Source of the DNA: Bacteroidota bacterium
GTDB lineage: Bacteria; Bacteroidota; Bacteroidia; Chitinophagales; Chitinophagaceae
Assembly (NCBI GenBank): GCA_018267965.1
Contig: JAFDXK010000005.1
Span: forward strand, 434,001-498,000
Length of the DNA stretch: 64,000 bases
Direction of reading: 5' to 3'
Part shown: in pieces, positions 25,712-34,732 of the stretch
How the letters are laid out: each line of letters begins with the position of its first letter
Numbering within the stretch: position 1 is the stretch's first letter
Program-made: the position numbers and the translations under genes
Notes under the pieces: generated by a model
The model's database searches: none
The model's input: the letters and a program-made list of their open reading frames with translations, nothing else
Told to the model about the DNA's origin: nothing

Positions 25712-26992
25712 ATGAGGCCATTATTTTATCGCATAGGATTATCTGCAATCGTTTTTTTTTCATGCCTGCTACAAGCATCTGCATCTAAAATATACATCCC
25801 TATGGATGCAGACGGACAATCGAACCATTTAAAGGCGTATGGAATAGCTTATGCTGCGTTAAAGAATGGCCAGGAAGTAGACTGGCTGTTGAACTATATG
25901 GGTGGCAGTTTTTGTATGGACCATACCGATAATATTGAAAGGCTATGTAAGCTTCGCGGGGTGAACTATGATGTCATCACAGAAGCTCAATACCTGAATA
26001 TTGTGACGAAAATAACAGACCCTAATTATAACGGCGATGTTATTAAGCTTGAGAAAGCACCTAAAATATGCGTATATACGCCCCCCGGCAAACAACCATG
26101 GGACGATGCTGTAACACTAGTACTTACATACGCTGAGATACCTTTTGACAAAGTATATGATGATGAAGTATTAGCAGATAAACTGCACGAATATGATTGG
26201 CTGCACCTGCACCATGAGGATTTTACAGGCCAATACGGCAAGTTCTGGGCTCAGTACCAGAACAGTACCTGGTACCAGGAAGACGTAAGGAACAGCGAAG
26301 CCATTGCTAAAAAAAATGGTTATAAAAAGGTATCTAAACTAAAGCTGGATGTATCTAAAAAGATAAGGGACTTTGTAGCAGGAGGTGGATTCCTGTTTGC
26401 TATGTGTTCAGCCACAGATAGTTATGATATAGCACTTGCTGCTGAGAATACTGATATATGTGATGTGCCATTTGATGGTGACCCGCCTGCTCCTGATGCA
26501 CAACAGCAATTAGATTTTACAAAGGGGTTTGCTTTTAAAGACTATACTATATCTACCAATCCTTATGAGTATGAATTCTCGACAATAGATAATACTAACT
26601 TCAGAAGGATGAGGGTAAACATGGAGGCTGATTATTTTACGCTATTTACCTTTTCTGCAAAATTTGACCCTGTACCAACAATGCTTTGTCAGAACCATAC
26701 TACTACTATAAAAGGTTTCATGGGACAAACCACCTCATTTCGTAAGGAAGTATTGAAATCTAATGTTTTGATTATGGGTGATTACAAACCTGTAAACGAA
26801 GCGCGCTATATACATGGCGAATATGGTAAAGGTACATGGAGTTTCTACGGAGGACATGACCCCGAAGATTATGAACACGCTATTGGTGACCCTCCTACAG
26901 ACCTCAACCTACATCCCACATCACCAGGATACCGCCTGATATTAAATAATGTATTATTTCCGGCAGCAAAGAAAAAACCACGTAAAACATAG
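25712..26992 (+). CDS. Secreted class I amidotransferase-like protein (often labelled asparagine synthetase B)
   Basis: A 426-residue protein with a signal peptide (about 1-24, ending ASASK). Bacteroidota homologues are frequently labelled asparagine synthetase B, from memory of that labelling rather than a search. The sequence has neither the N-terminal Cys2 glutaminase nor the PP-loop SGGxDS of AsnB. Instead GGGFLFAMCSATDS near residue 225-238 looks like the nucleophile elbow of a class I glutamine-amidotransferase-like fold, with C232 as the candidate nucleophile. His-containing segments (WLHLHHEDFTG, about 165-175; FYGGHDPEDYEH near 375) could complete a site. The periplasmic location argues against a biosynthetic role. 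The substrate is unknown. Confidence 0.6.
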   Translation: MRPLFYRIGLSAIVFFSCLLQASASKIYIPMDADGQSNHLKAYGIAYAALKNGQEVDWLLNYMGGSFCMDHTDNIERLCKLRGVNYDVITEAQYLNIVTKITDPNYNGDVIKLEKAPKICVYTPPGKQPWDDAVTLVLTYAEIPFDKVYDDEVLADKLHEYDWLHLHHEDFTGQYGKFWAQYQNSTWYQEDVRNSEAIAKKNGYKKVSKLKLDVSKKIRDFVAGGGFLFAMCSATDSYDIALAAENTDICDVPFDGDPPAPDAQQQLDFTKGFAFKDYTISTNPYEYEFSTIDNTNFRRMRVNMEADYFTLFTFSAKFDPVPTMLCQNHTTTIKGFMGQTTSFRKEVLKSNVLIMGDYKPVNEARYIHGEYGKGTWSFYGGHDPEDYEHAIGDPPTDLNLHPTSPGYRLILNNVLFPAAKKKPRKT

Positions 26993-27004
26993 GTATAAAA
27001 TCAA

Positions 27005-27037
27005 TTGGTTAATATGCCGCGTATTCCAGTATCTTAG
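27005..27037 (+). promoter_or_regulatory. Candidate promoter of lgt
   Basis: TTG (27005-27007) and TATCTTAG (27030-27037, one mismatch to TAnnTTTG) are 22 bp apart. ATG 27046 follows after 8 bp, so the leader would be very short. Confidence 0.4.
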
Positions 27038-27045
27038 CACCTGTT

Positions 27046-28326
27046 ATGTATCCTGACTTCCAACACCTGCTACAAGGCATTTTCGGCACAGATATGCCCT
27101 CATGGTTAAGCATATTTAAAACCTTTGGGTTATTGGTTGCCTTCTCGTTCCTGGGAGCTGCCTGGACATTGACCAAAGAGCTAAAAAGAAAGCAAGCACA
27201 GGGATTACTTGTACCTACCTATACTACTATAGAAGTAGGACAACCGGCTACTGTAAATGAACTGCTGATATCTGCATTAATAGGTTTCTTATTAGGTTTT
27301 AAAATTGGTGGCATTTTCGGGCATATTGATACTGTTTCTCCAGACCCTATGGGCTATGTATTTTCTCCTCTGGGTAACCTTGGAATTGGTATAGCGGGAG
27401 CTATACTTGCAGCTGGGCTAAAATACTATGAGAAAAAGAAACAAGAACTACCTGAAGTTCAAACAAAAAAAATAGCCATTTACCCGCACCAGCGTATCAG
27501 CGAGATAACAATGATAGCTGCCGTTGCAGGTCTTGCAGGAGCCAAAATATTTAACGCGCTGGAAACATGGGATGATTTTATAAAAAACCCAATAGATAAC
27601 CTTGTATCATCTTCAGGGCTTACTTTTTACGGAGGTTTAATAGTAGCAACAATTGCATTAATATTTTACGCACGTAAATACCAGATACCATTCAAACATT
27701 TATGTGATGCAGCAGCACCCGGGTTAATGCTGGCCTATGGCTTAGGCAGATTAGGCTGCCAGTTTGCCGGTGATGGTGACTGGGGCATATTCAACAGTGC
27801 ATACATAACAGAGCCTAATGGTGTTTTAAGGCTTGCTAAAGACGGCGAGTTTCAAGGTATGCTACAGAATGCACACCAGTATTTCATACAAAATTTCGGC
27901 AGTTTAGCTGCTGTTCCACATAAAGCTGTAGCTGCTCCATCGTGGCTGCCTGATTGGATGTTTGCCATGAATTATCCTCACAATGTGGGACATGAAGGTG
28001 TACAGATCATGAATTGTTTTGATGATTATTGTACTGTATTACCAGTAGGTGTGTTCCCTACTCCATTGTATGAAGCCGTAGTGTGTACTGGCTTATTCTT
28101 TGTATTATGGTCACTTCGTAAACGATTTACAAAGCCACTGCAGCTTTTTGGTGTTTATCTCATTCTCAACGGTGTGGAACGTTTCTTTGTTGAAAAAATA
28201 AGAGTAAACAGTAAATACGACTGGGGATTTCTGCAACCTACACAGGCAGAGATAATTTCTTTCTGCTTAGTGTTAGCAGGTATCATCATCTTAGCAACAA
28301 GGAAAAAGAAAGCAGCAACTGCTTAG
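27046..28326 (+). CDS. lgt: Prolipoprotein diacylglyceryl transferase
   Basis: A 426-residue multi-pass membrane enzyme, much longer than E. coli Lgt (291) because of an extended N-terminus and a loop at about 250-310. The signature YGLGRLGCQFAGDGDWG (about 232-248) corresponds to the Lgt GRxGNFxNxE motif in its Bacteroidota form, and NGVERFFVEKIRVN (about 383-396) is the conserved second motif. It transfers diacylglycerol to the lipobox Cys of the many lipoproteins encoded in this window. It is convergent with map, their stop regions overlapping by 4 bp. Confidence 0.9.
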   Translation: MYPDFQHLLQGIFGTDMPSWLSIFKTFGLLVAFSFLGAAWTLTKELKRKQAQGLLVPTYTTIEVGQPATVNELLISALIGFLLGFKIGGIFGHIDTVSPDPMGYVFSPLGNLGIGIAGAILAAGLKYYEKKKQELPEVQTKKIAIYPHQRISEITMIAAVAGLAGAKIFNALETWDDFIKNPIDNLVSSSGLTFYGGLIVATIALIFYARKYQIPFKHLCDAAAPGLMLAYGLGRLGCQFAGDGDWGIFNSAYITEPNGVLRLAKDGEFQGMLQNAHQYFIQNFGSLAAVPHKAVAAPSWLPDWMFAMNYPHNVGHEGVQIMNCFDDYCTVLPVGVFPTPLYEAVVCTGLFFVLWSLRKRFTKPLQLFGVYLILNGVERFFVEKIRVNSKYDWGFLQPTQAEIISFCLVLAGIIILATRKKKAATA

Positions 28327-29141
28327 TCGAGGTGCCCTTTATTCAATTCAGGATTAGCTTTCTCAGCAGCTTCGATAGGCGCGAAGTTTGATAATGCTTC
28401 TCCTTTGGTTATTCCTACTGCTGTAGTATGTTCATAATGCACTGAAGGTTTGCCATCTGCAGTTTTAATGGTCCAACCATCTTCTTCAGTATATACTTCG
28501 CGCGTGCCGAGATTAATCATCGGTTCGATAGCTAATACCATACCTTCTTTAAGACGTTTACCATCACCACGACGGCCAAAATTAGGCACTTGCGGGTCCT
28601 CGTGCAGTTGTCTGCCCACACCATGTCCAACAAGGTCTCTTACTACGCCATAACCATGTACTTTGTTACAGTAATTCTCAACTGTAAAAGATATATCTCC
28701 TACTCTGTTGCCTTCATGCGCTTCTGCCACAGCCATCATTAATGATTCTTTGGTAACACGCATCAGTTTCAGATATTCAGGCTTAACATCACCAATTGCA
28801 AAAGTATAAGCATGGTCGCCATGATAGCCATTCATATACACACCACAATCTACAGAGATAATATCACCTTCCTTTAGTTCGTAAGCACTTGGGAATCCAT
28901 GCACAACGACATCATTTACTGAAATACATAGGGAGAACGGGAAAGCATTATTACGCGGGCCATAGCCCTTGAATGAAGGGACACCGCCGTTATCGCGTAT
29001 AAATTGTTCAGCCATTTTATCTATTGATAAAGTGGTGATACCCGGCCTTAATAAGGCTGCCACCTCTGTTAAGGTGGCAGTAACCATTAAAGCACTTTTT
29101 CTGATTATTTCAATTTCTTCTTTACTTCTTATGTGTATCAT
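28323..29141 (-). CDS. map: Methionine aminopeptidase, type I
   Basis: A 272-residue metallo-aminopeptidase of the pita-bread fold, normal length. Metal ligands are visible in context: SVDCGVYMNGYHGDHAYTF (two Asp, about 97-110), GHGVGRQLHEDP (His, about 168-178), IEPMI (Glu) and the final EHTTAV Glu. It removes the initiator Met from nascent proteins. It follows secY by 14 bp and is the last gene of the ribosomal cluster here. It overlaps the convergent lgt by 4 bp, with no terminator between them. Confidence 0.95.
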   Translation of the reverse strand: MIHIRSKEEIEIIRKSALMVTATLTEVAALLRPGITTLSIDKMAEQFIRDNGGVPSFKGYGPRNNAFPFSLCISVNDVVVHGFPSAYELKEGDIISVDCGVYMNGYHGDHAYTFAIGDVKPEYLKLMRVTKESLMMAVAEAHEGNRVGDISFTVENYCNKVHGYGVVRDLVGHGVGRQLHEDPQVPNFGRRGDGKRLKEGMVLAIEPMINLGTREVYTEEDGWTIKTADGKPSVHYEHTTAVGITKGEALSNFAPIEAAEKANPELNKGHLD

Positions 29142-29155
29142 TCAGCACAATTCAA

Positions 29156-30511
29156 TTAAACTATTGGACGGCTGCTAACCGCTTGCCTTCCTGTGATGCG
29201 ACCTGAAGTCATTAAGCCATCATATTGGCGCATGAGTAAATGGCTTTCAATTTGTTGCAAAGTATCAAGGATTACACCAACACCAATCAACATAGATGTA
29301 CCACCGAAGAAAGACGCGAAACCGCTAGTAACGCCCAACAATGCAGCAATACCCGGAAGAATACCTGCCACAGCAAGGAATGTTGCACCCGGCAATGTAA
29401 TACGGTCCATGATAGTTGCAATATAATTAGCTGTAGGTTCACCAGGTTTTACGCCCGGGATAAAGCTATTGTTACGTTTCAGGTTATCTGCCATTTCTGA
29501 TGGGTTGAAAATCAACGCCGTGTAGAAATAAGTAAATGCAATTACCAATACTGCATAAATCAGGTTGTAAACCAAAGAGGTATGGTCTGACAATGATTTT
29601 GCAATACCCTGTGCACTATCATTGTTGCTGAAACCCACCAAAGTAGCAGGGATGAACATGATAGCCTGAGCAAAGATGATTGGCATAACACCTGCAGAAT
29701 TCACTTTCAAAGGAATGAAATCGCGAGAGCCCGATACTTCTTTAGCAGCATTGCTGCTACCTATGATACGACGAGCGTAGTTCAAAGGTATTTTACGAGT
29801 ACCTTGTGTAAGCAATATCAAACCAACTACAACACCGATAAACACAGCCAATTCAATTAAGAATATCAAAAGGCCACCACCGCCGCCAAGGTTTCTTGCG
29901 TCAAATTCTTGTCCTAATGAGTGTGGTAAACGGGCAAGGATACCCACCATGATGATGAGCGATGTACCATTACCAATACCCTTATCAGTTATTTTTTCAC
30001 CCATCCACATTACAAACAATGTGCCTGCAGTCAATACTACAACAGTAGACAACCAGAACATGAATGTACCGAACTCAGGTACGATAGCGCGACCGGTTTG
30101 ATTGTGCAAATATGCTACATAAGCACTAGCCTGAAATGCTGTTACTATAACTGTGAGGTAACGAGTGTATTGATTGATTTTACGACGGCCGCTATCCTCA
30201 CGCTGCATTTTAGCAATTTGAGGAACTACGATACCAGCCAACTGCATGAAAATAGATGCAGAGATATACGGCATTACACCTAATGCGAAAACAGATGCAC
30301 GCAAAAACGCACCACCTGCGAACATGTTGAACAAACCGAGCAACCCGCCATTTTGGGTGCTTTCAAGGGCTAATCTGTTAGGGTCAATACCTGGCAGGGT
30401 TATGTAACAACCTATACGATAGAAAGCCACAAGCATCAATGTAAACAGAATGCGTTTGCGGAGTTCTTCGATGCTCCAGATATTTTTAAGCGTTGCAATT
30501 AACTTCTTCAC
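29156..30511 (-). CDS. secY: Preprotein translocase subunit SecY
   Basis: A 451-residue protein with ten hydrophobic segments, beginning KKLIATLKNIWSIEELRKRI, typical of SecY. It shows TM2 plug-region Gly-rich FNMFAGGAFLRASVFALG, the TLFVMWMGEKITDKGIGNG cytoplasmic loop (in outline) and the C-terminal loop with NLKRNNSFIPGVKPGEPT. It forms the protein-conducting channel with SecE and SecG. It sits after rplO as in most spc operons but is separated from it by an 88-bp gap holding a perfect 13-bp hairpin. Confidence 0.97.
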   Translation of the reverse strand: MKKLIATLKNIWSIEELRKRILFTLMLVAFYRIGCYITLPGIDPNRLALESTQNGGLLGLFNMFAGGAFLRASVFALGVMPYISASIFMQLAGIVVPQIAKMQREDSGRRKINQYTRYLTVIVTAFQASAYVAYLHNQTGRAIVPEFGTFMFWLSTVVVLTAGTLFVMWMGEKITDKGIGNGTSLIIMVGILARLPHSLGQEFDARNLGGGGGLLIFLIELAVFIGVVVGLILLTQGTRKIPLNYARRIIGSSNAAKEVSGSRDFIPLKVNSAGVMPIIFAQAIMFIPATLVGFSNNDSAQGIAKSLSDHTSLVYNLIYAVLVIAFTYFYTALIFNPSEMADNLKRNNSFIPGVKPGEPTANYIATIMDRITLPGATFLAVAGILPGIAALLGVTSGFASFFGGTSMLIGVGVILDTLQQIESHLLMRQYDGLMTSGRITGRQAVSSRPIV

Positions 30512-30554
30512 TTGGAACTGTAATTAATCAAAAAATGAAATGCGAATAAACGAT

Positions 30555-30584
30555 AAAAGACGCATTTTACCAAATGCGTCTTTT
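30555..30584 (-). terminator. Hairpin between rplO and secY (possible attenuator)
   Basis: A perfect 13-bp stem: AAAAGACGCATTT (30555-30567) and AAATGCGTCTTTT (30572-30584) around a 4-nt loop. On the minus strand the 3' arm ends in TTTT followed by ATCG, so it is terminator-like but with a short U-tract. It lies 15 bp after the rplO stop and 43 bp before the secY start. Confidence 0.7.
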
Positions 30585-30599
30585 CAATACTTTAAAGGC

Positions 30600-31046
30600 T
30601 TAAACCAGCTCTACAGTACCGCCCGCAGCTTCAATAGCTGCTTTGGCTTTCTCGCTGATAGCGTTTACTTTGAACGCTATTTTAGCTTTAGTTTCGCCTG
30701 TACCCAGGATTTTAACCACATCGGTACGGTTGATAAGTCCATTTACATACAGGTTATCCAAAGAGAACTCCTGTATATTATATTTTTCAATAAGAAAATC
30801 TAACTGGCCCAGGTTGAATACTTTGTATTCTACACGGTCGTTATTTTTGAAACCGCGTTTAGGCATACGGCGCTGGATTGGCATCTGACCACCTTCGTGA
30901 CCGATTTTACGCTTGTAACCGGTGTTAGATTGAGCACCTTTGTTACCACGTGTAGCAGTACCACCATGACCACTACCTTCACCACGACCAATACGTTTTG
31001 TTGATTTTACTGAACCTTCTGCAGGTTTAAGATTGTGCAATTGCAT
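30600..31046 (-). CDS. rplO: 50S ribosomal protein L15
   Basis: A 148-residue protein starting MQLHNLKPAEGS, with the Gly-rich GRGEGSGHGGTATRGNKG region and the C-terminal AKAAIEAAGGTVELV characteristic of L15. Late assembly protein of the large subunit. It follows rpmD by 59 bp and precedes the hairpin before secY. Confidence 0.97.
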   Translation of the reverse strand: MQLHNLKPAEGSVKSTKRIGRGEGSGHGGTATRGNKGAQSNTGYKRKIGHEGGQMPIQRRMPKRGFKNNDRVEYKVFNLGQLDFLIEKYNIQEFSLDNLYVNGLINRTDVVKILGTGETKAKIAFKVNAISEKAKAAIEAAGGTVELV

Positions 31047-31105
31047 AGTTTACAATTTTTGGACTTGCGCGGACTGTAAAACCGCTCGCAAATACGGTTA
31101 AAAAA

Positions 31106-31291
31106 TTAAGCTTTTACTTCTTCTACTTTTACCAGGTGGTGAACTGCTTCAACCATACCCAGGATTTGAGGCGTAGCTTCAACTTCAACTGAAGCATGCA
31201 TTTTACGCAAACCCAACGCGATAAGCGTACGCTTTTGGCGTTCCGGGCGGTCAATTCCGCTCTTTGTCTGAGTAATTTTAATTTTAGCCAT
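31106..31291 (-). CDS. rpmD: 50S ribosomal protein L30
   Basis: A 61-residue protein with KITQTKSGIDRPERQKRTL and LGLRKMHASVEVEATPQILGMV, the entire short L30 fold. It lies between rpsE and rplO, as in canonical spc operons. Confidence 0.95.
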   Translation of the reverse strand: MAKIKITQTKSGIDRPERQKRTLIALGLRKMHASVEVEATPQILGMVEAVHHLVKVEEVKA

Positions 31292-31338
31292 GACGCTATA
31301 TATTCAAAAGTTAAAATTCAAAAAAATTAAAAAATCAA

Positions 31339-31857
31339 TTAGCCGTTAAAAACTTTCTTAAGGCTTACGTTACGTTGTTTGGCAACTGCTAGAGGCTCAC
31401 GCAATTGGCCTAAAGCACTGAATGTAGCTTTAACCACGTTGTGAGGGTTAGCAGAACCTAAAGATTTAGACAATACGTCTGTAACACCTGCAGCTTCTAA
31501 TACCGCACGCATGCTACCACCTGCGATAACACCCGTACCGTGAGCGGCTGGTTTTATCAACACTTTTGCAGCACCTTCTTTAGCAAATTGCTCGTGAGGA
31601 ATAGTACCGTTCATTACAGGCACTTTTATCAGGTTTTTCTTAGCATCATCTATACCTTTAGTGATAGCTTCCTGAACCTCTTTAGCTTTGCCTAAGCCGT
31701 GTCCTACAACACCTTGTCCGTTACCTACAACTACCAGTGCAGAAAAACTGAAAGCACGACCGCCTTTTGTAGTTTTTACAACACGGTTGATAGCTACAAC
31801 CTTTTCATGCAATTCAAGGTCTCCGGCTTTTACGCGATTATATGATGTCTTCGCCAT
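31339..31857 (-). CDS. rpsE: 30S ribosomal protein S5
   Basis: A 172-residue protein with the double-stranded-RNA-binding N-terminal domain ([23 protein letters not shown] in outline), the [17 protein letters not shown] loop implicated in decoding fidelity, and the C-terminal [21 protein letters not shown]. It contributes to translational accuracy. 47 bp separate it from rpmD. Confidence 0.97.
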   Translation of the reverse strand: MAKTSYNRVKAGDLELHEKVVAINRVVKTTKGGRAFSFSALVVVGNGQGVVGHGLGKAKEVQEAITKGIDDAKKNLIKVPVMNGTIPHEQFAKEGAAKVLIKPAAHGTGVIAGGSMRAVLEAAGVTDVLSKSLGSANPHNVVKATFSALGQLREPLAVAKQRNVSLKKVFNG

Positions 31858-31893
31858 TATTATATCGAAAGAAAAATGTTAAACAATAATTTA

Positions 31894-32253
31894 TTAAAAT
31901 TTCAAACCGCCTTCACGTGCACCGTCTGCTACAGACTTAACACGTCCATGATACAAATAACCACCACGGTCGAAAGTACAAGTATCGATACCTAAAGCCA
32001 ATGCTTTTTGAGCGATTGCTTTACCTACTAATACAGATTTTTCTGATTTAGTACCTTTTTGAGCAGCGATATCTTTCTGACGAGAGTTAGCAGCAGCCAA
32101 TGTTAAGCCTGTTGCATCATCTATCAGTTGAGCATAAATATCCTTGTTGCTGCGAAATACAGAAAGACGTGGTTGCTTAGCTGTGCCAACAACTTTGGCA
32201 CGGATGCGCCAACGCAATTTCTGACGACGTACTACTTTTGGATCTAATGACAT
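31894..32253 (-). CDS. rplR: 50S ribosomal protein L18
   Basis: A 119-residue protein with [18 protein letters not shown] near residue 30-47 and the C-terminal [26 protein letters not shown], typical of L18, which binds 5S rRNA. It is preceded by an unusually long, structured 105-bp spacer after rplF. Confidence 0.97.
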   Translation of the reverse strand: MSLDPKVVRRQKLRWRIRAKVVGTAKQPRLSVFRSNKDIYAQLIDDATGLTLAAANSRQKDIAAQKGTKSEKSVLVGKAIAQKALALGIDTCTFDRGGYLYHGRVKSVADGAREGGLKF

Positions 32254-32358
32254 ATTTACCTTGTTTTTTACGGGCTTCTCTTTTCAGAGAGCTACCGGAG
32301 TTTTAAAATTTTTACACAAATAATTATCACCCGCAAAAGCGGATGATAACTACGATTA
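32254..32358 (-). promoter_or_regulatory. Structured spacer between rplF and rplR
   Basis: 105 bp without coding. The minus strand forms an 11-bp stem, TTATCATCCGC/GCGGGTGATAA (one G-U; plus coordinates 32324-32349), with a TTTT loop, 9 bp after the rplF stop. It also forms a second, smaller hairpin built on GCTCTCT/AGAGAAGC with a GAAA-type loop and one bulge (about 32273-32292). No TAnnTTTG box is seen. It could be an attenuator, an RNA-processing site or a ribosomal-protein binding site. Confidence 0.5.
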
Positions 32359-32913
32359 TTATTTACCTGCTGCTTTACCTGCTTTACGGCGAACAATTTC
32401 ATCGCTGTAACGAACACCTTTACCTTTGTATGGTTCAGGTTTACGCAGGCTGCGTATTTTAGCAGCTACTTGTCCTAACAATTGTTTATCAATAGACTCA
32501 AGGATAATCCTTGGGTTTTGACCTTTTTCAGCAACTGCAGATGCTTTTACTTCTTTAGGTAACTCCATGATGATGTTGTGAGAAAAACCTAAAGCCATAT
32601 CGATTTGCTGACCTTGAACAGCAGCACGATAACCCACACCCACTAATTCTAATTCTTTTTTGAAGCCATCAGTTACACCAACCATCATGTTTTGTACCAA
32701 AGCACGGTACAAACCATGTAATGCACGGTGGCGAATCTGATCTGTAGGGCGAGTAATCAATACTTCTTCACCTGCTACTTCAATTTTAATATCACGGTCA
32801 ATTGCTTCTTTCAATTCACCTTTAGGGCCTTTCACCACTACTTCGTTTGCAGGAGTAACAGTTACAGTTACGCCTTTTGCAATTTTAACCGGTTTTTTAC
32901 CTATACGAGACAT
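32359..32913 (-). CDS. rplF: 50S ribosomal protein L6
   Basis: A 184-residue protein, two tandem L6 folds, with SRIGKKPVKI at the N-terminus and the signature PEPYKGKGVRYSDE near the C-terminus. Binds helix 97 of 23S rRNA. It is separated from rpsH by 93 bp that can fold into a CTGGT/ACCAG-based hairpin. Confidence 0.97.
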   Translation of the reverse strand: MSRIGKKPVKIAKGVTVTVTPANEVVVKGPKGELKEAIDRDIKIEVAGEEVLITRPTDQIRHRALHGLYRALVQNMMVGVTDGFKKELELVGVGYRAAVQGQQIDMALGFSHNIIMELPKEVKASAVAEKGQNPRIILESIDKQLLGQVAAKIRSLRKPEPYKGKGVRYSDEIVRRKAGKAAGK

Positions 32914-33006
32914 TGTAAATACTTTTAAATTTTTATTGTTGTTAGAGTGTTGACCGATCAGCCTGGTATAGGACCAGCTTAATGTATCAAGCTCAGTTAA
33001 TTACTA

Positions 33007-33405
33007 TTAATAAATGTGGCACATTACTTCACCACCAACATTGTTCGCTTTTGCTTCTTTATCAGTCATCAGACCTTTTGAAGTAGAAACGATTGCAATA
33101 CCCAAACCGCTTTGTACGCGTTTCATATCAGCAGGCTTAGCATATTGACGCAGACCCGGACGACTTACACGCTCCAAAGAACGGATTGCAGGTTCTTTAG
33201 TAGCAGCATCATATTTCAATGCTATTTTGATGATGCCTTGTTTGTTATCATCTTCAAATTTGTATTTCAGGATATAACCTTTATCATAAAGAATCTCAGT
33301 TATACGCTTCTTTACATTTGATGCAGGTATTTCAACGATACGGTGACGAGCCATTTGCGCGTTACGAATACGGGTTAAAAAGTCTGCTATAGGATCTGTT
33401 ACCAT
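33007..33405 (-). CDS. rpsH: 30S ribosomal protein S8
   Basis: A 132-residue protein with DPIADFLTRIRNA at the N-terminus and STSKGLMTDKEAKANNVGGEVMC at the C-terminus (the STSKG motif is diagnostic). It binds 16S rRNA helix 21; in E. coli S8 autoregulates the spc operon. No obvious S8-site mimic is recognised here. Confidence 0.97.
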   Translation of the reverse strand: MVTDPIADFLTRIRNAQMARHRIVEIPASNVKKRITEILYDKGYILKYKFEDDNKQGIIKIALKYDAATKEPAIRSLERVSRPGLRQYAKPADMKRVQSGLGIAIVSTSKGLMTDKEAKANNVGGEVMCHIY

Positions 33406-33483
33406 TTTCTTTTATTAAGTTTTGTAAAGTTTTTTAAATTGTTACCGGTTTCAATTATGATTGACCTTGCAACGTTTTCTAAA

Positions 33484-33753
33484 TTACCAGCTGGCTTTAC
33501 GTACACCCGGTATTTTGCCATCCAATGCCATATCGCGGAACACGTTCCTGCAAATACCGAAGTGGCGCATATAACCTTTAGGACGGCCGGTAAGCTGGCA
33601 GCGGTTCTTTAAACGAACTGCTGATGAGTTCTTTGGAAGTTTATCCAAAGCAGCATAATCTCCGGCAGCTTTCAGGGCAGCACGCTTTTCAGCGAATTTT
33701 GCTACCATTGCTTCGCGTTTGCGTTGGCGGGCTTTTACTGATTCTTTTGCCAT
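33484..33753 (-). CDS. rpsN: 30S ribosomal protein S14 (zinc-independent type)
   Basis: An 89-residue S14 with [18 protein letters not shown]. There is no CxxC...CxxC zinc ribbon, and the length (89 rather than 61) identifies the long C-minus form that does not need zinc. It starts 3 bp after the rplE stop, so translational coupling is likely. Confidence 0.96.
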   Translation of the reverse strand: MAKESVKARQRKREAMVAKFAEKRAALKAAGDYAALDKLPKNSSAVRLKNRCQLTGRPKGYMRHFGICRNVFRDMALDGKIPGVRKASW

Positions 33754-33756
33754 TTA

Positions 33757-34332
33757 TTAGTTATTATCTTTTTTAATGTTTTTGAAAGGCATACCTAATT
33801 CTTTAAGCAATTCGTATGCTTCTTCATTAGTACGTGCAGTAGTTACGAATGTGATATCCATACCACTAATTTTTGTAACCTTGTCAATGTTTATCTCAGG
33901 GAATATGATCTGTTCTGTGATACCCATAGTATAGTTACCACGGCCATCGAAAGATTTGTCGTTGATACCTTTAAAGTCACGTACACGTGGCAGGGTAACA
34001 GAAACAAAACGATCAAGGAATTCGAACATATTCGAATTACGCAGCGTAACGCGGCAACCAATAGGCATTGCCTTACGAAGCTTGAAGTTTGAGATATCTT
34101 TCTTAGATAAAGTAGCTACTGCTTTCTGACCAGAGATATTAGTCATTTCAGTAACTGCGTCATCAATCATTTTCTTATCAGAAGTAGAGCCTTTAACACC
34201 TTGGTTCAGGCATATTTTCACCAGACGAGGACACTGCATTACAGTGCTGTAACCAAACTTTTTCATTAAAGCAGGTACTACTTCGTCTTTATATTTCTTC
34301 TGTAAACGGGGTGTGTATACTGTCGTTGCCAT
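33757..34332 (-). CDS. rplE: 50S ribosomal protein L5
   Basis: A 191-residue protein with [48 protein letters not shown] and the C-terminal [23 protein letters not shown] (outline). It binds 5S rRNA and the P-site tRNA. Its ATG shares one base with the rplX stop (TAATG), implying translational coupling. Confidence 0.97.
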   Translation of the reverse strand: MATTVYTPRLQKKYKDEVVPALMKKFGYSTVMQCPRLVKICLNQGVKGSTSDKKMIDDAVTEMTNISGQKAVATLSKKDISNFKLRKAMPIGCRVTLRNSNMFEFLDRFVSVTLPRVRDFKGINDKSFDGRGNYTMGITEQIIFPEINIDKVTKISGMDITFVTTARTNEEAYELLKELGMPFKNIKKDNN

Positions 34333-34670
34333 TATTTAATTTCCTCCCCTGATTTTTTAGATATACGTTTAAAACCATTTTCAGTGCGTTCGCGTTTGAT
34401 ACGAACCGGAGCTTTTGCTTTAGCATCCCACAACATAACGTTAGAGATGTGTATTGCAGCTTCTTCCTGAACGATGCCACCCTGAGGGTTTTGCGCATTT
34501 GGTTTCAGATGTTTGGTAACCATATTTACTCCTTCAATCAGCACGCGGCTTTTTTGAGGGTAAACTGCCAACACCTTACGTGGTTTGCTACGGTCTTTAT
34601 CGTCGCCTGCAACAACTACCACGCTGTCGCCTTTTTTGATGTTGAATTTCGGTTTAAATCTCTGTTTCAC
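34332..34670 (-). CDS. rplX: 50S ribosomal protein L24
   Basis: A 112-residue protein with an N-terminal KOW motif ([23 protein letters not shown] in outline), then [13 protein letters not shown] and [12 protein letters not shown]. Assembly initiator of the large subunit. A perfect -7 promoter element lies in the 62-bp gap to rplN, so transcription of the distal half of the cluster may restart here. Confidence 0.97.
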   Translation of the reverse strand: MKQRFKPKFNIKKGDSVVVVAGDDKDRSKPRKVLAVYPQKSRVLIEGVNMVTKHLKPNAQNPQGGIVQEEAAIHISNVMLWDAKAKAPVRIKRERTENGFKRISKKSGEEIK

Positions 34671-34717
34671 AATTACTTAGATTAAATGTTTTGACCTTAC
34701 GGCCCTAAAACGGGCTG

Positions 34718-34725
34718 CAAAGGTA
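34718..34725 (-). promoter_or_regulatory. Candidate internal promoter (-7) before rplX
   Basis: Minus-strand TACCTTTG followed by CAGCCC, nearly the same as the promoter before rpsJ (TACCTTTG followed by CAGTCC). It lies just inside the rplN-rplX gap, 47 bp before the rplX ATG. A possible TTG (34751-34753 complement) is 25 bp away, longer than ideal. A GCCC/GGGC mini-hairpin lies just downstream. Confidence 0.5.
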
Positions 34726-34732
34726 CGAATTA

